A stretch of 64,000 nt of DNA from Escallonia rubra (taxonomy: Eukaryota > Streptophyta > Magnoliopsida > Escalloniales > Escalloniaceae): assembly GCA_033065855.1 (NCBI GenBank), contig JAVXUO010001062.1:186001-250000 (forward strand), given 5' to 3'. Positions 1-12,009 of the stretch are shown piece by piece (within the stretch, counting starts at the first letter, position 1; the number at the start of each line of letters is the position of its first letter). Under the pieces are notes generated by a model. That model did no database searches and was not told the origin of the DNA. It saw only the letters and a list, made by a program, of their open reading frames with translations. The position numbers and the translations under genes are program-made.

Positions 1-360
1 CTACCCTCTAACACTCACAATTCATCAAAACCCACACACCCTTCACTGTAAACACACCCGAATGAACACACACTGTAACCATTGAAACACACACACACAC
101 AGTCACACCAAGAACACACCCAGCTCCTCAAAATTCACATACACACACTGAACCTATACTAACCTACCCTACACCACTTGATACACACTCATATCCACAT
201 AAACTCGCATATATACATATATTACATACCCACGCACACACACTGGTGCACTGATATGTGCACCCACACGTAAAAATACACACTGAACACACCCATTAAA
301 AGATGGAAGATTACCCTCAAGGATTTCTCAATTCCTTTCTAGGTCTCAGTGATTTTCCTT
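1..360. repeat. CA-rich low-complexity DNA
   Basis: The first 300 bases are dominated by short CA and ACAC runs mixed with less regular sequence, followed by about 60 bases of ordinary sequence. There is no credible coding frame. Similar CA-rich stretches occur inside the MULE at 56412-57902, so this may be the interior of an element whose ends lie outside the window, but no terminal repeat is visible. Confidence 0.7.
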
Positions 361-660
361 AGCCCGAACTTTGGTTTGCGCTAGCCCCTGCTTTCTTCTT
401 CTTCCTCTCAGTTTCTTGCTTTGTTTCTCTGTTTTTTTTTTCTGCTTCTGTCCACTGTTTGTTCTTCTTCTGTTTTCTTTCTTTTCTCTTCTGTTTCTGT
501 TTTCTGTTTTGGTCTGCTTTCTCTTCTCTTTTCCTCTCTCTGCTTTCACTCTGTTTCTCCTTCCTTCTTTCTTTTCTGTTTGTTTATTTTTTTTATTTCC
601 CGAAATAGCAAGTTTTATTTCCCCCCTCTTTTTTTTTTTCCTCTTTCTTTAATTCCTTAG
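361..660. repeat. Polypyrimidine (CT-rich) tract
   Basis: About 280 bases are almost pure C and T on the plus strand. Frames open here only because low-complexity sequence lacks stop codons, and they translate to runs of F, L, S and C. I see no gene. Confidence 0.75.
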
Positions 661-1530
661 ACCTTATCCTATCCATATCTTGTAATAGCCCCTCAAAGTT
701 TGACGCATCATACCTACTTTAAAGAATTGCAAATTAACCCTTTAAGTTTTCATATTTGCAAAATAGCCCCAAAGTTTCAAAATTTACATTTTTGCCCCAA
801 AATCTTTTTAAACTTCGATACACTACTAAGTACTAACACACGAGTATTGCTCAAAATTATCGCCTGTTTATTTTTTCAGAGCCCATATGGTTATTTAACC
901 CGCTCCCGAAATTCGGGATATTACATATATATATTTTTTGGGTCATGTCTGAATTTGCAGGCCAAGGGATTTTACTAGGATTGGGCACTCATATTCTTGA
1001 GGGGGCCCAAGCCTGGCCTGGCCCACTTTGCTATAAAGCCCGTTGGGCATGGGCTGGCCCAAGCCCTGCCAATTGACACATTTACCTCTACCATCTTGCG
1101 GGCTACCCAACAACAACCATACAAGCCCCTCGCTACCACTACATCAAGGCCACACCCCGCGACTTCTAAACAACCCACCAACATAGCCAATCGTCCCAAC
1201 CTCCACCTTTTGCCTCTCTCTACCTCTACCCTATTGCCCGCTTACCCAGACACAACCTCACAACCCCCGTCGCTTAAACAGCCAGCCACCACAACTAATT
1301 GCCCACCCACCACCGCCATGAACCAACTCCCACCACAAGCGAAAATACCTCAACCCACCATAACCCTGCGCCGCCTTAAGTAATCATCACCACAACTAGC
1401 GGAGATAGAAAAAGAGTGACTTGAAGAACTACAGATCGTGGGTGGGTTTCAGATATGAGGGATCCCACATATGTTTGTACATGTTGTTAATTCCAGTATC
1501 TTTGTAATCTAAGTCCAAAGATATAGTTCT
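661..1530. other. Unexplained stretch with a GGCCC-rich patch
   Basis: I see no gene here. Bases about 990-1060 are rich in GGGCC and GGCCC words, like the subterminal parts of the hAT element at 12010-15618, and could be an old hAT end. The matching other end was not found. Bases 1080-1380 are a CCA/CAA-rich stretch whose open frame reads as low-complexity protein. Confidence 0.4.
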
Positions 1531-2080
1531 TCACTCTGATGTGATCAAGGAAGTGCTAGACTGTGTGATAGGAAGTTTGCGTGTTTGTTCGTCACGATGT
1601 GTGTTTGTGTGTGCATGTTGCTTGTGTGTATTTGCGTATGTGTGTGCGAGATGTGCAGTGAATGGGCAGGGTGGTCCGTCCCGTGGTGGCTGGTTTGGGC
1701 TGACATCAGTAGTAGTAGAAAGTGAAGGTCTCCGGGGGAGGGGTAAGGGGCATACGACGGTGGTGTGATGGCCAGTGTGCGTATGTACACGTTTCTGTTT
1801 GTCTGCTTTGCGTGTATTTGCATGTATTTGGAGGGGGGGGGGGGGGGGGTGCATATGTGTGTGATAGGCAATCAGTGTGTTACTTGTGTGCGTGGGTGTG
1901 TAATGTGCGGTCTTGTGTGCGTCAAGTGTGTGTGCATTGCCGGTGTGTGTCTGTGCGTGATGGGCAGTGAGCAATGGATGGAATGAATTCGGCGGTGGGA
2001 TGTATTTGGATAGGCGGTGGTCGCCAGTGTGTCTCACGGGCAATAGGAAGCCTTTAGGAATAAGAGGAACCAAGGCCATT
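1531..2080. repeat. GT-rich low-complexity DNA with a 17-G run
   Basis: The plus strand is rich in TGTGTG words and holds an uninterrupted run of G at 1833-1849. The long open frames on both strands are His/Thr- or Cys/Val-rich artefacts of the repeat. Confidence 0.75.
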
Positions 2081-2988
2081 TTTGTATTTCATAACAAAAA
2101 AAAGTGTCCTAACTTTTCTTGATCGTTCCCTAATGAAAGTGGGTTTTATGTAACACAATGACAGGGGTGGGAGTTATAAAAATAGGTAGGCAGAGCCATG
2201 TATGTTTTTGAATAAACCTTAGGAATGCTGAGTGCAATTAACTCTAATCTTTATAACCAGTGTTGCTCCACCTAGAGAATCAATTTTATACTTATATCCT
2301 TTAAATTGGTAATTTTTTTTCAAGTATCTGTAACTTTTTTTGGTATATTCCATTAAAAAAGAAATCTTTAAAAGATAAATTCAGGTGTTAAGTCTCTGAG
2401 TTTGGAAGAAAGGAAAAAAAAGTCTCATGAAGAAAAGAAAATAAAAGAAAAACACTAGAAACTTTGTTTGACACTTATTCTTAATTTTAAGTTTCATGTG
2501 TTTTGTTTGTGAAGTCGAGAAAAAAGTTGAGGAACAAAAGTTTATAAATTCACGTTGTTGTGCCCTGTGCCCTTCTTGTAATAAAAAAGAAAGTTAAATT
2601 TACCGGTTTACAACCCAAATCTATCGTCACGTCAGCATACCCTCTAAACCGATCTATATTGATGATATCGAGTATCATTCTTTTCTCCCTTGATTTGCTA
2701 CTAAAGCAGCTGCGGCCGCGGTTTTGTGCTAAATGGCATGTTGAGTGGGTTGGGTGGCGTGGGGAGACAAGGATTTTTAACCCAAAACATTTTCTTGGTG
2801 GTAGTTTGCAGTCTAAAATTGGAAAAGATTTTTATGTACTCCGTATCAGGAATGTAGGGAACCAACTACCAAGTAGAAAAGAGAAGTATAGACATAGGAC
2901 CCAAGTAAAACAAGTCAAATCTTAGGACTCTTTCAAGGTAAGGTCCTAACATAAGGGCGTTAAATTGCAACGAGCAAACTTTGACTCC
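2081..2988. other. Intergenic DNA, no gene seen
   Basis: AT-rich sequence with a short GC-rich island near 2700-2770. One 121-codon frame (2560-2925) has no recognisable domain, and I treat it as chance. Confidence 0.5.
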
Positions 2989-3196
2989 TACTCCGGTTGT
3001 AGGAATCTTCCTTCAACCTTGTATATAGTGACAATTAATAATCTCTAAATTCTTAGAGTGTCTTTTCTATTAATATTTTCAGCGACAATTATTAGCAGCA
3101 TTTTTTTAGTGTCACTACATAAAAGTCACTTGAAGCATTTAACGACCATTAATTGTTCCTATATGAGGGTAGGAGGAAGTTCCCTTTAACTCTGCT
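2989..3196. mobile_element. Palindromic MITE, family M1 copy 1
   Basis: The two ends are inverted copies of each other. The left end, from TACTCCGGTTG through CTTCCTTCAACC to GACAATTAAT, matches the reverse complement of the right end around GGGTAGGAGGAAG. A second copy of the same family lies at 24677-24886. There is no coding sequence. The right boundary is accurate to a few bases, and the superfamily is not certain from the ends alone. Confidence 0.7.
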
Positions 3197-3709
3197 GTGA
3201 GCCAAAAAAAATTCAATTATAATTACTTCTTCCGAGCATTTCAGTTTCGTACATCTGAAGTCACTCAACTTCTTTTGTTGAGCATAATAATTGAGAAGGC
3301 ACGGGATTAACAGCTATCAGAAATGTCCAATATCTGAGGTAGCCTGATAATGCATATAACAATGCGATTTGCCATCCACATAACACATTGATCGTGGTTC
3401 ACCAAAATGCAGTTGCACTGACTATCCTTTATCAGTAGGATTAGTCGAGTACGTGACATACACCTACAGTGCATAATAGATCGACTCTTTAAAATACATA
3501 CCCCAAACTTATAACACACAACCCGGATTAGCTTCCCAAACATCACCTTAATGAAGCAAATATCAGCAACAAGCAAGCAAAGAAAGAAATGCAAAATGAG
3601 AGAGCAAAGCTTCAGTGAGTTTAATCGATTCACTACCTTAACTAAAGAATGCAAAATTTTAACTCCCGGTGTTGCTCTCTCTCTCTCTCTCACACACATT
3701 CATGTATCA
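3197..3709. other. Intergenic DNA, no gene seen
   Basis: A 130-codon minus-strand frame (3307-3699) begins in a CT/CA microsatellite near 3675-3700 and has no recognisable domain. I regard it as chance. Confidence 0.45.
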
Positions 3710-4930
3710 TTCATTTATCTCTAAAGAGCTAAAAGGCATGTTATTGCAAGTAAGTACTCCAACAAAAGCGTTTCTCTCATTCATATTACAAAGCGATGAA
3801 AGTTTAAAGGAGCAGTAAAGCTTCATCTCTTTATTTATGTGAATCCTCAAAATTGAAAAATTTTCCCCACGTCGAATTGATAGTTGAACTATTTAAAGCT
3901 TTTGCCAAGGTGCTTATAGGCAAAATAATAATAATAAGTTGATAAAGATTAGTAAAACTAAATCGGTTAAGTACACTCAACCCACATGAGGTTTGAGCTT
4001 ATTATACTCACCTACTTCAGGTTTGAGAAATTACACGCCCCCTTAGAAATTATAATATGACTGTATTGCCCTTGCAACATTCAGCTACTTATGCATTTAT
4101 TGTTTATCATTACCTTCATTTTCAGAACCCTAGCACCCATCAATAGAAGGCACCCAAATCGAAATTTGAAAATATTTTGTTCGCATGATTGCAATTTTCT
4201 TTGTCATGTATGTCATATCTGACATTTTGAATTATTGATCACACTTTCTAAATTAGAGACCACCACTTTATCTACCATCACCTAAATATGCAAGCCCGCA
4301 ATAAAGCGATCAATATCTCAAATTAGAACCGAGAGCCAAGTCACAGCTTATGAGAAACAATGTGCTTAGTTCATTTCAGATGACACCTCTATTAAAAACA
4401 AATCCCCATATCCATCTGTGTGGTTAGATATCAATGTAAGGTTTATTCTTGAATTTGTGTCTACAAAAGAAGAACAAAACAGAGATACTAGGCAAAGAAG
4501 GGGAGAATGGTGAAGGGACAGGAGAAGGTGGATGGAGATGTTGAATTTTAGTCATAACGCAATATTTCAGTTGTTGCTTAAGGGGAATAAGGGCAGATGA
4601 CAATAAAATCTATTTGAAATTTGATTGGAGGGGCAAAGAGAATCAACTATCAAACTACAACGGGAGAACGGAGAACCGTAGATTTTCAAACTCGACATAG
4701 GTGAGTGTAATAACTTTAAATCTCGTATATCCTTAACAACACCCTATTGGTTGATAAAAGGTGCATTAGCAATACTTTTTTATCTTTTAAATGACAATTG
4801 AGTCTGAATTTAGCCAGCAAACTTTGTGAATTTAGCTTCCCCTTAAAGTTTTCACTAAAGATTAAGTTACATAACTGAATATTCTAATAACTATAGTAAG
4901 TAAAAATAAATGGTTGAACAAATACCCTTA
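3710..4930 (+). repeat. Direct duplicate, copy A (about 1.2 kb)
   Basis: This segment matches 11030-12009 plus 15619-15792 in the same orientation over most of its length. It starts near AAAGAGCTAAAAGGCAT and ends near AATAAATGGTTGAAC. Copy A lacks the hAT insertion found in copy B and so preserves the empty site: a single CTTTTAAATG near 4786-4795, where copy B has two CCTTTAAG flanking the hAT. Copy A keeps a piece near 4650-4735 that is missing from copy B. Confidence 0.85.
3966..4740. mobile_element. Candidate TIR element inside duplicate A
   Basis: The left block around 3985-4030 (GAGGTTTGAGCTTATTATAC and following) matches in inverted order the block around 4685-4735, with about 40 similar bases sharing the core ACTCACCTA. 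This looks like terminal inverted repeats around 700 bp of unremarkable DNA. I could not find a convincing target duplication, so the boundaries are approximate. Confidence 0.4.
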
Positions 4931-5583
4931 CAAGAACAAATTTGTTTTATGTTTTCAAAATTATTATGGTGTAAATATGCGTTAGAATATGCGTTTGAAC
5001 CTGCAAGAACAAATTATTAAGGTGCTCACAAGAACAAATTTGTTTTAAGTAAAATAGTAAATATGCGTTTGAACCTGCAGATGGTGGTGGCAACGGACAT
5101 TGAGGTGCGTGGGCGTGAACGTGTTGGTCATAGGGTATGGGTCTTGGTGCGGCTAGGTGTCCAGTACTCATGAAGGGTTGACTAGGTTGAGTCTATCTTG
5201 TTACCGATAATCGTTTGTAATTATCTTGTTTGTTTCTTATGCTTATCATGGTTGGATTTGTTTAGGAGGCGATGGTCTTTCGTTGTCCTCTTGTTTGTTT
5301 CTTTATTGCCTTTGTAAGGAAAAATAAAAAAAATTAATTAAAAAGTAAGTAATTTAAAAAAACCAAAACAAATAATATTGTTTGTTCTTTAGATTTGCCA
5401 TCCTTGCCCTACTAGGACCTTATATTAATTCTTTAATGTCTTATCCTGCTAGTACCTATTAAATGAGGATGTCTTCCGTGTATTTATGTGTCAATTACCC
5501 TTTACGAACTTGTTGTAAACTTCACTGCTTAGAGTTTTTATTTGTATATAATTTTATTTTTATCAAAAATAAAAAGAAAACAA

Positions 5584-5623
<40 letters not shown>

Positions 5624-5654
5624 GGGCCGATCCACATCCACTGGTGGATGTTAT
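4931..5654. other. Intergenic DNA with TA microsatellite
   Basis: There is no gene. A TA dinucleotide repeat occupies about 5587-5621 and ends at GGGGGCCGA, which may mark the left edge of the transposon DNA that follows. Confidence 0.6.
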
Positions 5655-5875
5655 CCATTCAACCGCAACACTTTGTTGCAGTTGGTTTTCTTCTTCCTAC
5701 CCCCACCCCGCCCCACCCCCCACCAATCGCAACACTTTGTTGCGGTTGGTTATCATTCCTTTTTTTTTCTTTTCTTCCTACTTTTCGTGGCCTCCACCCC
5801 CCAACCGCAACACTTTGTTGCGGTTGTCCTTTACCGTCCAAGGCCTCAAACCGCAACAAAGTGTTGCGGTTCCCC
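5655..5875. repeat. Four palindromic 22-mers (CGCAACA...TGTTGCG)
   Basis: Four near-identical palindromes lie at 5661-5682, 5725-5746, 5803-5824 and 5848-5871. Each has arms CGCAACA and TGTTGCG around a short centre; the fourth is the reverse complement of the others. Spacing is about 45-78 bp, with CT-rich filler between. Regularly placed palindromes upstream of a transposase relic resemble protein-binding sites in a subterminal region, but their link to the MULE at 7349 is inference. Confidence 0.7.
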
Positions 5876-7348
5876 CCTGCCCCACGTGGTCCACGTCCTT
5901 CCCCTCCCCCCCCCCCCCTCGTGACGCCCCCCTTATCCTTTTTCCAGAGCCAGCTCAAAGCTCGGCCGCACAGTCTTCTGCCATTTTTTTTCTTTCACAG
6001 CCTTTGACTACTGCTCACTCACGGATTTTTTTTCTCTGTCTTTTTTCTTCTCTCCCCCTCACTTTTCTCTCTTTCTAAGCCGTTCTCCCCGAACCCTTTC
6101 TTCCACTCTCCATCATCTTTACCAACTCTTTTCATACTCCATATCTCACCTACATAATCTCCACAACAATACAAACAAAAAAACTTTACGCTAGAAGATC
6201 GGTGGATAACCACTAGAAGATCGGTGGATTTTTCTTTAAATATATCAAGTTAAATCAAGTATTTTGAATTTTTTTATAATTCAATGTTAATTTCAAATTG
6301 TTCTTACCAATGGATTGTTTAAATTGTGTTATGCTTAAATTGTTCTTACCATAGTCTAAAATTCGTGTTTTTTGAGAGTTTGAAATTAGGGATTGAACTA
6401 ACGTTTATTAGTGAATATTCATTCGAAGTCCAAAAATAGTCATTGTAGACTAAAATCGAAGATAACGAAAATACAAATTGAACCAAACAAAAATCAGATC
6501 AATCGGAGATCGGATGAGCGGTTTTTAGGGCTTCAAAATTAGGTTTATACAAATCAGAGTATTACATTTATAGATTCCAAAATAGCGATTTTTTACGGCG
6601 TCAAATTTTGGATTTTTCACGAATTTATAAAAAATAGCTAGATCTAGATTTTTCCAAAGTGCAAAAAAAAGACCCCAATTATTTTTAAAAGATCTATATC
6701 AGGGAAAAATTTCAGATTTTTCCAAATACTGGAAAGGGCTCAACTGATACGGGGAACTTTGTAACTTTGCAGTGTAATTTAAAATATCAAGCTAGCACGA
6801 TTTCACGCAAAACTTTTATGAGAACCCTAGGATGTTGGGAAGTTCCATTTCCCAGGAATTTGCGCCATTCCGAAGTCGTTAGCTATTTGTTTGGCCGAAC
6901 GGGCTTTTAAGCGCTCGATCCGGACACCGGTTCGGGATTTTTGGGCAAAAAATCTGGAAAATACTTTTTAGATCAAGAATGAATTCAGGAAGCTTAAAAT
7001 AGCATCTCAAAGCACTTTTGAGATTTTCCGATGCTAGGGGACATTTTGGTAATTTGCCACCCCCAAGAGGGGTATTTTGGTAATTCTACAATGTTAAGTT
7101 TTTCAAACGACTTTTTATACAGAAATGTAAGTAAAACACCTGAAAGGTTGTTTTGAAGTTGATTTGGGGGCGTTAGGGTGATAATGAACCCCCGGGGGCA
7201 TACATGTATTTTGCCGCTCATCGGGGGTATTTTCGTAATTTTTCTTTGTAAAACGGGACACAACTGGAAGAAATAATTTTTATTTTTATTTAATTATATG
7301 ACTTGTTGAGAATGATATAATTTTTATTTTTTAGATTTCAGTATAAAT
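5876..7348. other. Upstream region of the MULE relic, no gene
   Basis: A CT-rich block (5880-6120) is followed by AT-rich DNA. Frames here are short and without domains. By position it is probably the 5' non-coding part of the Mutator-like element, but I could not locate its terminal repeat or target duplication. Confidence 0.45.
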
Positions 7349-9614
7349 ATGGATGCAACTGGAGGAAATAATTTTTGTGACGATTCTGATCCACCTTACT
7401 TGGGTCAAGTTTTTCAAACATTGGACGAAGTTGAAGCATACTATAGAGCATATTCGAAAACGATAGGTTTCGGTATTAGAATTAAGATGACCAGAAAACG
7501 GGCGAATACATATCAAATTTGTGGAAGACTATTTGAGTGTTATAGAGGAGCACCGCATGTATCCCCGGTTGTTCGGATCAGTGACGAAGGGCCAACAAGA
7601 CAAAGAAAACGGGACACATTTCCGGGTACCGGCTGCAAGGCCCATGTGTATGCAGTACACCGAAAAAATGAAAACCACTGGGTTGTGACGGGAGTGGAGT
7701 TGAGCCATAATCATCAGTTGATGACCCCTAGTAAGATTGGTCAAATTCATCAACATCGACAAATAAGCGCGGCACACAGACAACTGATATTTACAATGGC
7801 CGAGGCTAAAATCCCACGTTCTAGAATGATGGGGGTTTTCTCAAGCCATGTTGGGGGGGTTGACAAGTTGAGCTTCAACGAAGTAGACCTTCGAAATGAA
7901 CTTCGTGCTCAGAGGAGAGAGTATTCCTGTAAGAGTGATTCTCAAGCTACACTTGATATCTTCAGGCGCCTTTAGAGTGAGAATTCAAACTTTTTCTATA
8001 GTCTCCAACTGGATGACGAGAACCACATTACTACTATATTTTGGGCGGATGCCCGTTCTAGAGCTGCTTACCAAAATTTTGGCGATGTTGTGACGTTTGA
8101 CACCACATACCGCACAAATAAGTACTCTATGCCTTTTGCTCCGTTCACCGGGGTGAACCACCACTATCAGTCAATCTTGTTTGGCTTTGCCCTGCTTAGG
8201 GATGAGACGGAGGAGTCATTTACGTGGTGATTTGAAACGTGGCTTGAAGCAATGTATCATAGTCCTCCAAAGACCATCATCACCGACCAAGATCTGGCAA
8301 TGAAAAATGCAATCGCTAAGGTCCTTCTAGATACTCACCATGGCTTGTGCACATGGCACATAAGCAACAAATATCCCGAACGGCTTCACAATGTATATGC
8401 AAACCATCCGACATTCAAATAGTGACTTCAATACATGTGTGAAGAAATCGTTGACGGTAGACGTGTTCGAGGAGAGGTGTGCCAAGTTAATGGATGACTA
8501 CTATTTGCACAGTCATGAATGGTTGCAAGTGTTGTATGAGATCAGGACACAGTGGATCGGTTCCTACACCAAAAAGTTTTTTGCAGCCGGAATGACTACG
8601 ACCTCGAGAAGCGAAGGTATGAATGCATTCTTTGATGGGTACGTATGCTTTTCTTCAAGTATAACAGAGTTCGTACTACAGATGCAGAAAGCCCTTGAAA
8701 GGCAATTTTTCCTTGAGAGAGAAACCGACACGACTACAGTTTACAGAGAAAGAGCCATAGCAGTTTTTTCACCTTTGGAGGCTCATGCGGCTCAAGTCTA
8801 TACCAAGGAAATGTTTAGACAGTTTCAGGATGAACTACTAAAGTCGAATCAATATAGCATGACAAAGTTGCACGAGCTATGCAACATATATCTCAAGGTT
8901 TATGCTCTGACAAATGTGACGAATTTTGCCAATCCGTGCTCTTCGTCTGCTCCGAAGAACAGAAGACATTTTACCGTAGCAGTGTGTATAGAGACCGGGT
9001 TTGTTAATTGCAACTGTCAACTGTTTGAGCATAAAGGTATACTTTGTCGACACGCGTTGAGGTTTTTTAGCGCCAAGAATGCTCGTGAAATCCCTCCAGA
9101 GTATATCTTGGATCGGTGGACGAAGGAAGCCAATAGAGTCCACGGTCACATTCCTTACGTGCCCAATGTTTTAGTTGATTTTGAGCAATCTGAGATGCTG
9201 CGATATAATCACCTTTGTAACATCATGCACGGTTTATCATTGGATGCAGCGTCAACATTTGATGGGTACAGGTATCAAGTTGAAGCAGCCGCACGGGATA
9301 AGGCTAACCTTGCACATTTTAGGATGACATTACCAGAAAGACGGGACAATCGAGCTTCACAGCCAGTCATTGACAGCACTAGCCTGCAAGGTAAGGAAGA
9401 CGATATTTTTGATCCAATTATTTCTCAAACAAAAGGGCGAAAACGTGTAATACGTATGAAGAATCCGATTGAGGAAGCAACGGGTCAAAAAAAATTGCGA
9501 AAGTGTGCGTTGTGTAATAAGATGACTAATCATGACAAGAGAAACCATTATAAAGTGCTAGGTATCGAACCTGGCACTATGCTCGAGGAGGACGATGATG
9601 AGGAAGAGTGTTAG
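7349..9614 (+). pseudogene. FAR1/FHY3-type Mutator-like (MULE) transposase relic
   Basis: About 755 codons of a MULE/FAR1-family protein. In order it shows a FAR1-type DNA-binding zinc region (codons 30-130, with YYRAYSKTIGFG and VTGVELSHNHQL); a MULE DDE catalytic core whose acidic residues lie in [21 protein letters not shown] and TSRSEGMNAF; a SWIM zinc finger, CNCQLFEHKGILCRHAL; and a C-terminal zinc knuckle, CALCNKMTNHDKRNHYK. The frame is broken by TAG at 7973-7975, TGA at 8228-8230 and a one-base insertion near 8420; the rest is open. The start is the first ATG of the long frame. Apart from these lesions the domains are complete, which suggests fairly recent inactivation. It could instead be a decayed domesticated FAR1-like gene, but the surrounding repeats favour a transposon. 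Confidence 0.9.
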
Positions 9615-9699
9615 GGTTAATGTTTCAGTTGTTTAAATTGAACTTTTGTAATGTTTAAATTTGTGATTTGGTTTGTGGATTCTTGTCAGTTTTTTTTAA

Positions 9700-10615
9700 A
9701 TTGCACCTTAGGCACGCTAATTAGCCCATTTATCTGAATTTCGGGGAAAATCGAGACAAATAAATTTTTTGATTTTCCTATGAAGGGTCTATTCGCGCAC
9801 ACTTTAGCGCCCAATTCATAACTTCCGAAAAATCTTGTAATTTTTTTATCACTTCATTTTTTGCTCATTGCACCGTAGGCACGCTAGTTAGCCCATTTTT
9901 ATGAATTTTAGACAAATTCGAGACAAATAATTTTTTTGGTTTTTTTATGAAAGGCCTATTCACGCACACTTTATCGCCTAATTCATAGTTTTCGAAAAAT
10001 TTTGTATATTTTTTTGTCAATTTTTTTTGCTCAATATACCTTAGGCACGCTAAGTAGCTCATTTCTATGAATTTCGGCGAAATTTGAGACAAATAATTTT
10101 TTTAGTTTTCCTATGAAGGGCCTATTCGCGGACACTTTATCGCCCAATTCATAACTTCCGAAAAATCTTGTATATTTTTTTGTCAGTTTTTTTTTCTCAA
10201 TATACCTTAGGCACGCTAAGTAGCCCATTTTTATGAATTTCGGCAAAATTTGAGACAAATAATTTTTTTGATTTTCCTATGAAAGGCCTATTCGCGCACA
10301 CTTTATCGCCCAATTCATAGCTTCCGAAAAATCTTGTATATTTTTTTGTCAGTTTTTTTTGCTCAATATACCTTAGGTACGCTAAGTAGCCCATTTCTAT
10401 GAATTTCGGCGAAATTTGAGACAAATAATTTTTTTTGGTTTTCGTATGAAAGGCCTATTCGCGCACACTTTATCGCCCAATTCATAGTTGCCGAAAAATC
10501 TTGTATATTTTTTTGTCAGTTTTTTTTTGCTCAATATACATTAGGCACGCTAATTAGCCCATTTCTATGAATTTCGGCGAAAATCGAGACAATTTTTTTC
10601 CCGTTTTCCTACGAC
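9700..10615 (+). repeat. Tandem array, about 166-bp unit, five and a half copies
   Basis: The anchor word AGGCACGCTA (AGGTACGCTA in one copy) recurs near 9712, 9879, 10045, 10210, 10376 and 10543, giving a period of about 166 bp. Each unit also holds TATGAATTTCGGCGAAA-like and GCCTATTCGCGCACACTTTA-like words. Units differ by point changes and small indels, and the last is cut at about 10615. The 75-codon frames repeating on the minus strand are artefacts of the array. It begins about 90 bp after the MULE stop codon and probably belongs to the element's 3' part. Confidence 0.92.
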
Positions 10616-10624
10616 GCGCCTTTT

Positions 10625-11028
10625 CAGGTTGATGTATAGGTAAGTGGATCCTAGTAATGGTCTGGATCAGATTGTTAGGTATATACCTGGAGAGATCCTG
10701 GACCTTCCAGTTCCCATCTTGAGAAATAAACTTATCAACTGTCAAGTTAGTCTCAAAGTCAGGGTTAGGATTAATGGGCCCATTTCCAGCCCACCAGTCT
10801 TGCCAAAAGGAGATGGACTTGCCATCCTGGACATTCCATTGAACCCCCACATTTAGAATAGGCATGGTTGCTCTAATACTTCTCCAGATGTGAGATCCCC
10901 CACTTTTCTTTGGCCAAACTCTGTGGTTAGCAACATCAGAATATTTGGCCTTAAGAACCTTAACCCACAGGTGATCCTCATTGGAAATAAGTTTCCAGCT
11001 AATCTTAGATGTCAGGGCTAGATTGTTT
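10625..11028 (-). pseudogene. LINE (L1-type) ORF2 C-terminal fragment
   Basis: The minus-strand translation contains WRSIRATMPILNVGVQWNV and DGKSISFWQDWWAGNGPI. This is the conserved region after the reverse transcriptase and before the zinc-finger domain of plant L1-like LINE ORF2. Only about 130 codons survive. Its 3' side abuts the 166-bp array and its 5' side abuts duplicate B, so it is a truncated relic. Confidence 0.85.
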
Positions 11029-12009
11029 ATGTATATCTGAAGAGCTAAAACGCATAGTAATAAATGTTCTAACAAAAGCTTTTCTCTCACTTATATTACA
11101 TTTCTAAAAAATTTAAGGAGCACTAAAACTGCATCCATTTTTTGGTGAATTCAATTTTTCCCATGTTTAAACGATAGGAGAACTATTAAAAAGTTTCGGT
11201 CAATGTTTTTACAGCCAAAAACAAAAATAAGTCGATGAAGATTAGTAAATTTAAATTGCTAAACTACACTCAACCGACATGAGATTTGAGCTTATTACAC
11301 TCACCTACGCCTAAAATTACTATGACTTTTATACCCTTGCAATATTCAACTACTTATCCATTTTTTTTTCTTTTGTATTTTTCATTTTCAAAACCTTAGA
11401 AGATATCAATAGAGGGCCCCCAAATCAAAATTTGAAAATTTTTTGTTCACATATTGTAATTTTCTATGTCATGTAAATCATATCCGACATATTGCATCAT
11501 GGTCACACCTTTTGAATTAGAGGCCACCACTTTCTCCACCATCACCTAAATGCGCAACCCACAACCAAGTGTGAAATCAATATCTCAAATTAAGACAGAG
11601 AGCCAAGTCACTGCCTATGAAATACAATGTGCTTCCCTCGGTTGAATTTGTACTAGTTCATCTCATATCACACCTCTATTAAATCCGACCCCCTCAGTTG
11701 TGGATCCATTTGTGTGGTTAAATGTCTATGTAAGGTTAGTGCTTGAATTTGTGTCCACGAAAGAAAGGAAAATAGAGATACTGGTTAAAGAAGGAGAGAA
11801 GGGTGTAGGGACAGGGGAAGGTGGATGGAGATGCAAAATTCTAGGCATAATGGTAAATTTTCACTTGTTGCTTAAAGGCAATAAGGGTAGATGACAACAA
11901 AATAAATTTGAAATTTTGATTGGAGAGGCAGGGTGCAATCAATTATTATCCTAAATTCACGCTCTATTGGTTGATAAAAGGTGCATTACCAACACTTTTA
12001 ACCTTTAAG

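Noticed and set aside
1531-2079. 182-codon minus-strand frame
   Set aside because: It is the antisense of a GT-rich tract; the His/Thr/Pro-rich product reflects composition, not selection.
5587-5621. CRISPR-like or regulatory repeat
   Set aside because: It is a plain TA microsatellite, and nothing in the window is prokaryotic.
5463-6078. Overlapping open frames of 119-178 codons
   Set aside because: They run through a TA microsatellite, CT-rich filler and the palindromes; the products are Pro/Phe/Ser low-complexity and shift with the repeat.
9865-10424. Three successive 75-codon frames with similar sequence
   Set aside because: They repeat every 166 bp with the tandem array and are shadows of it.
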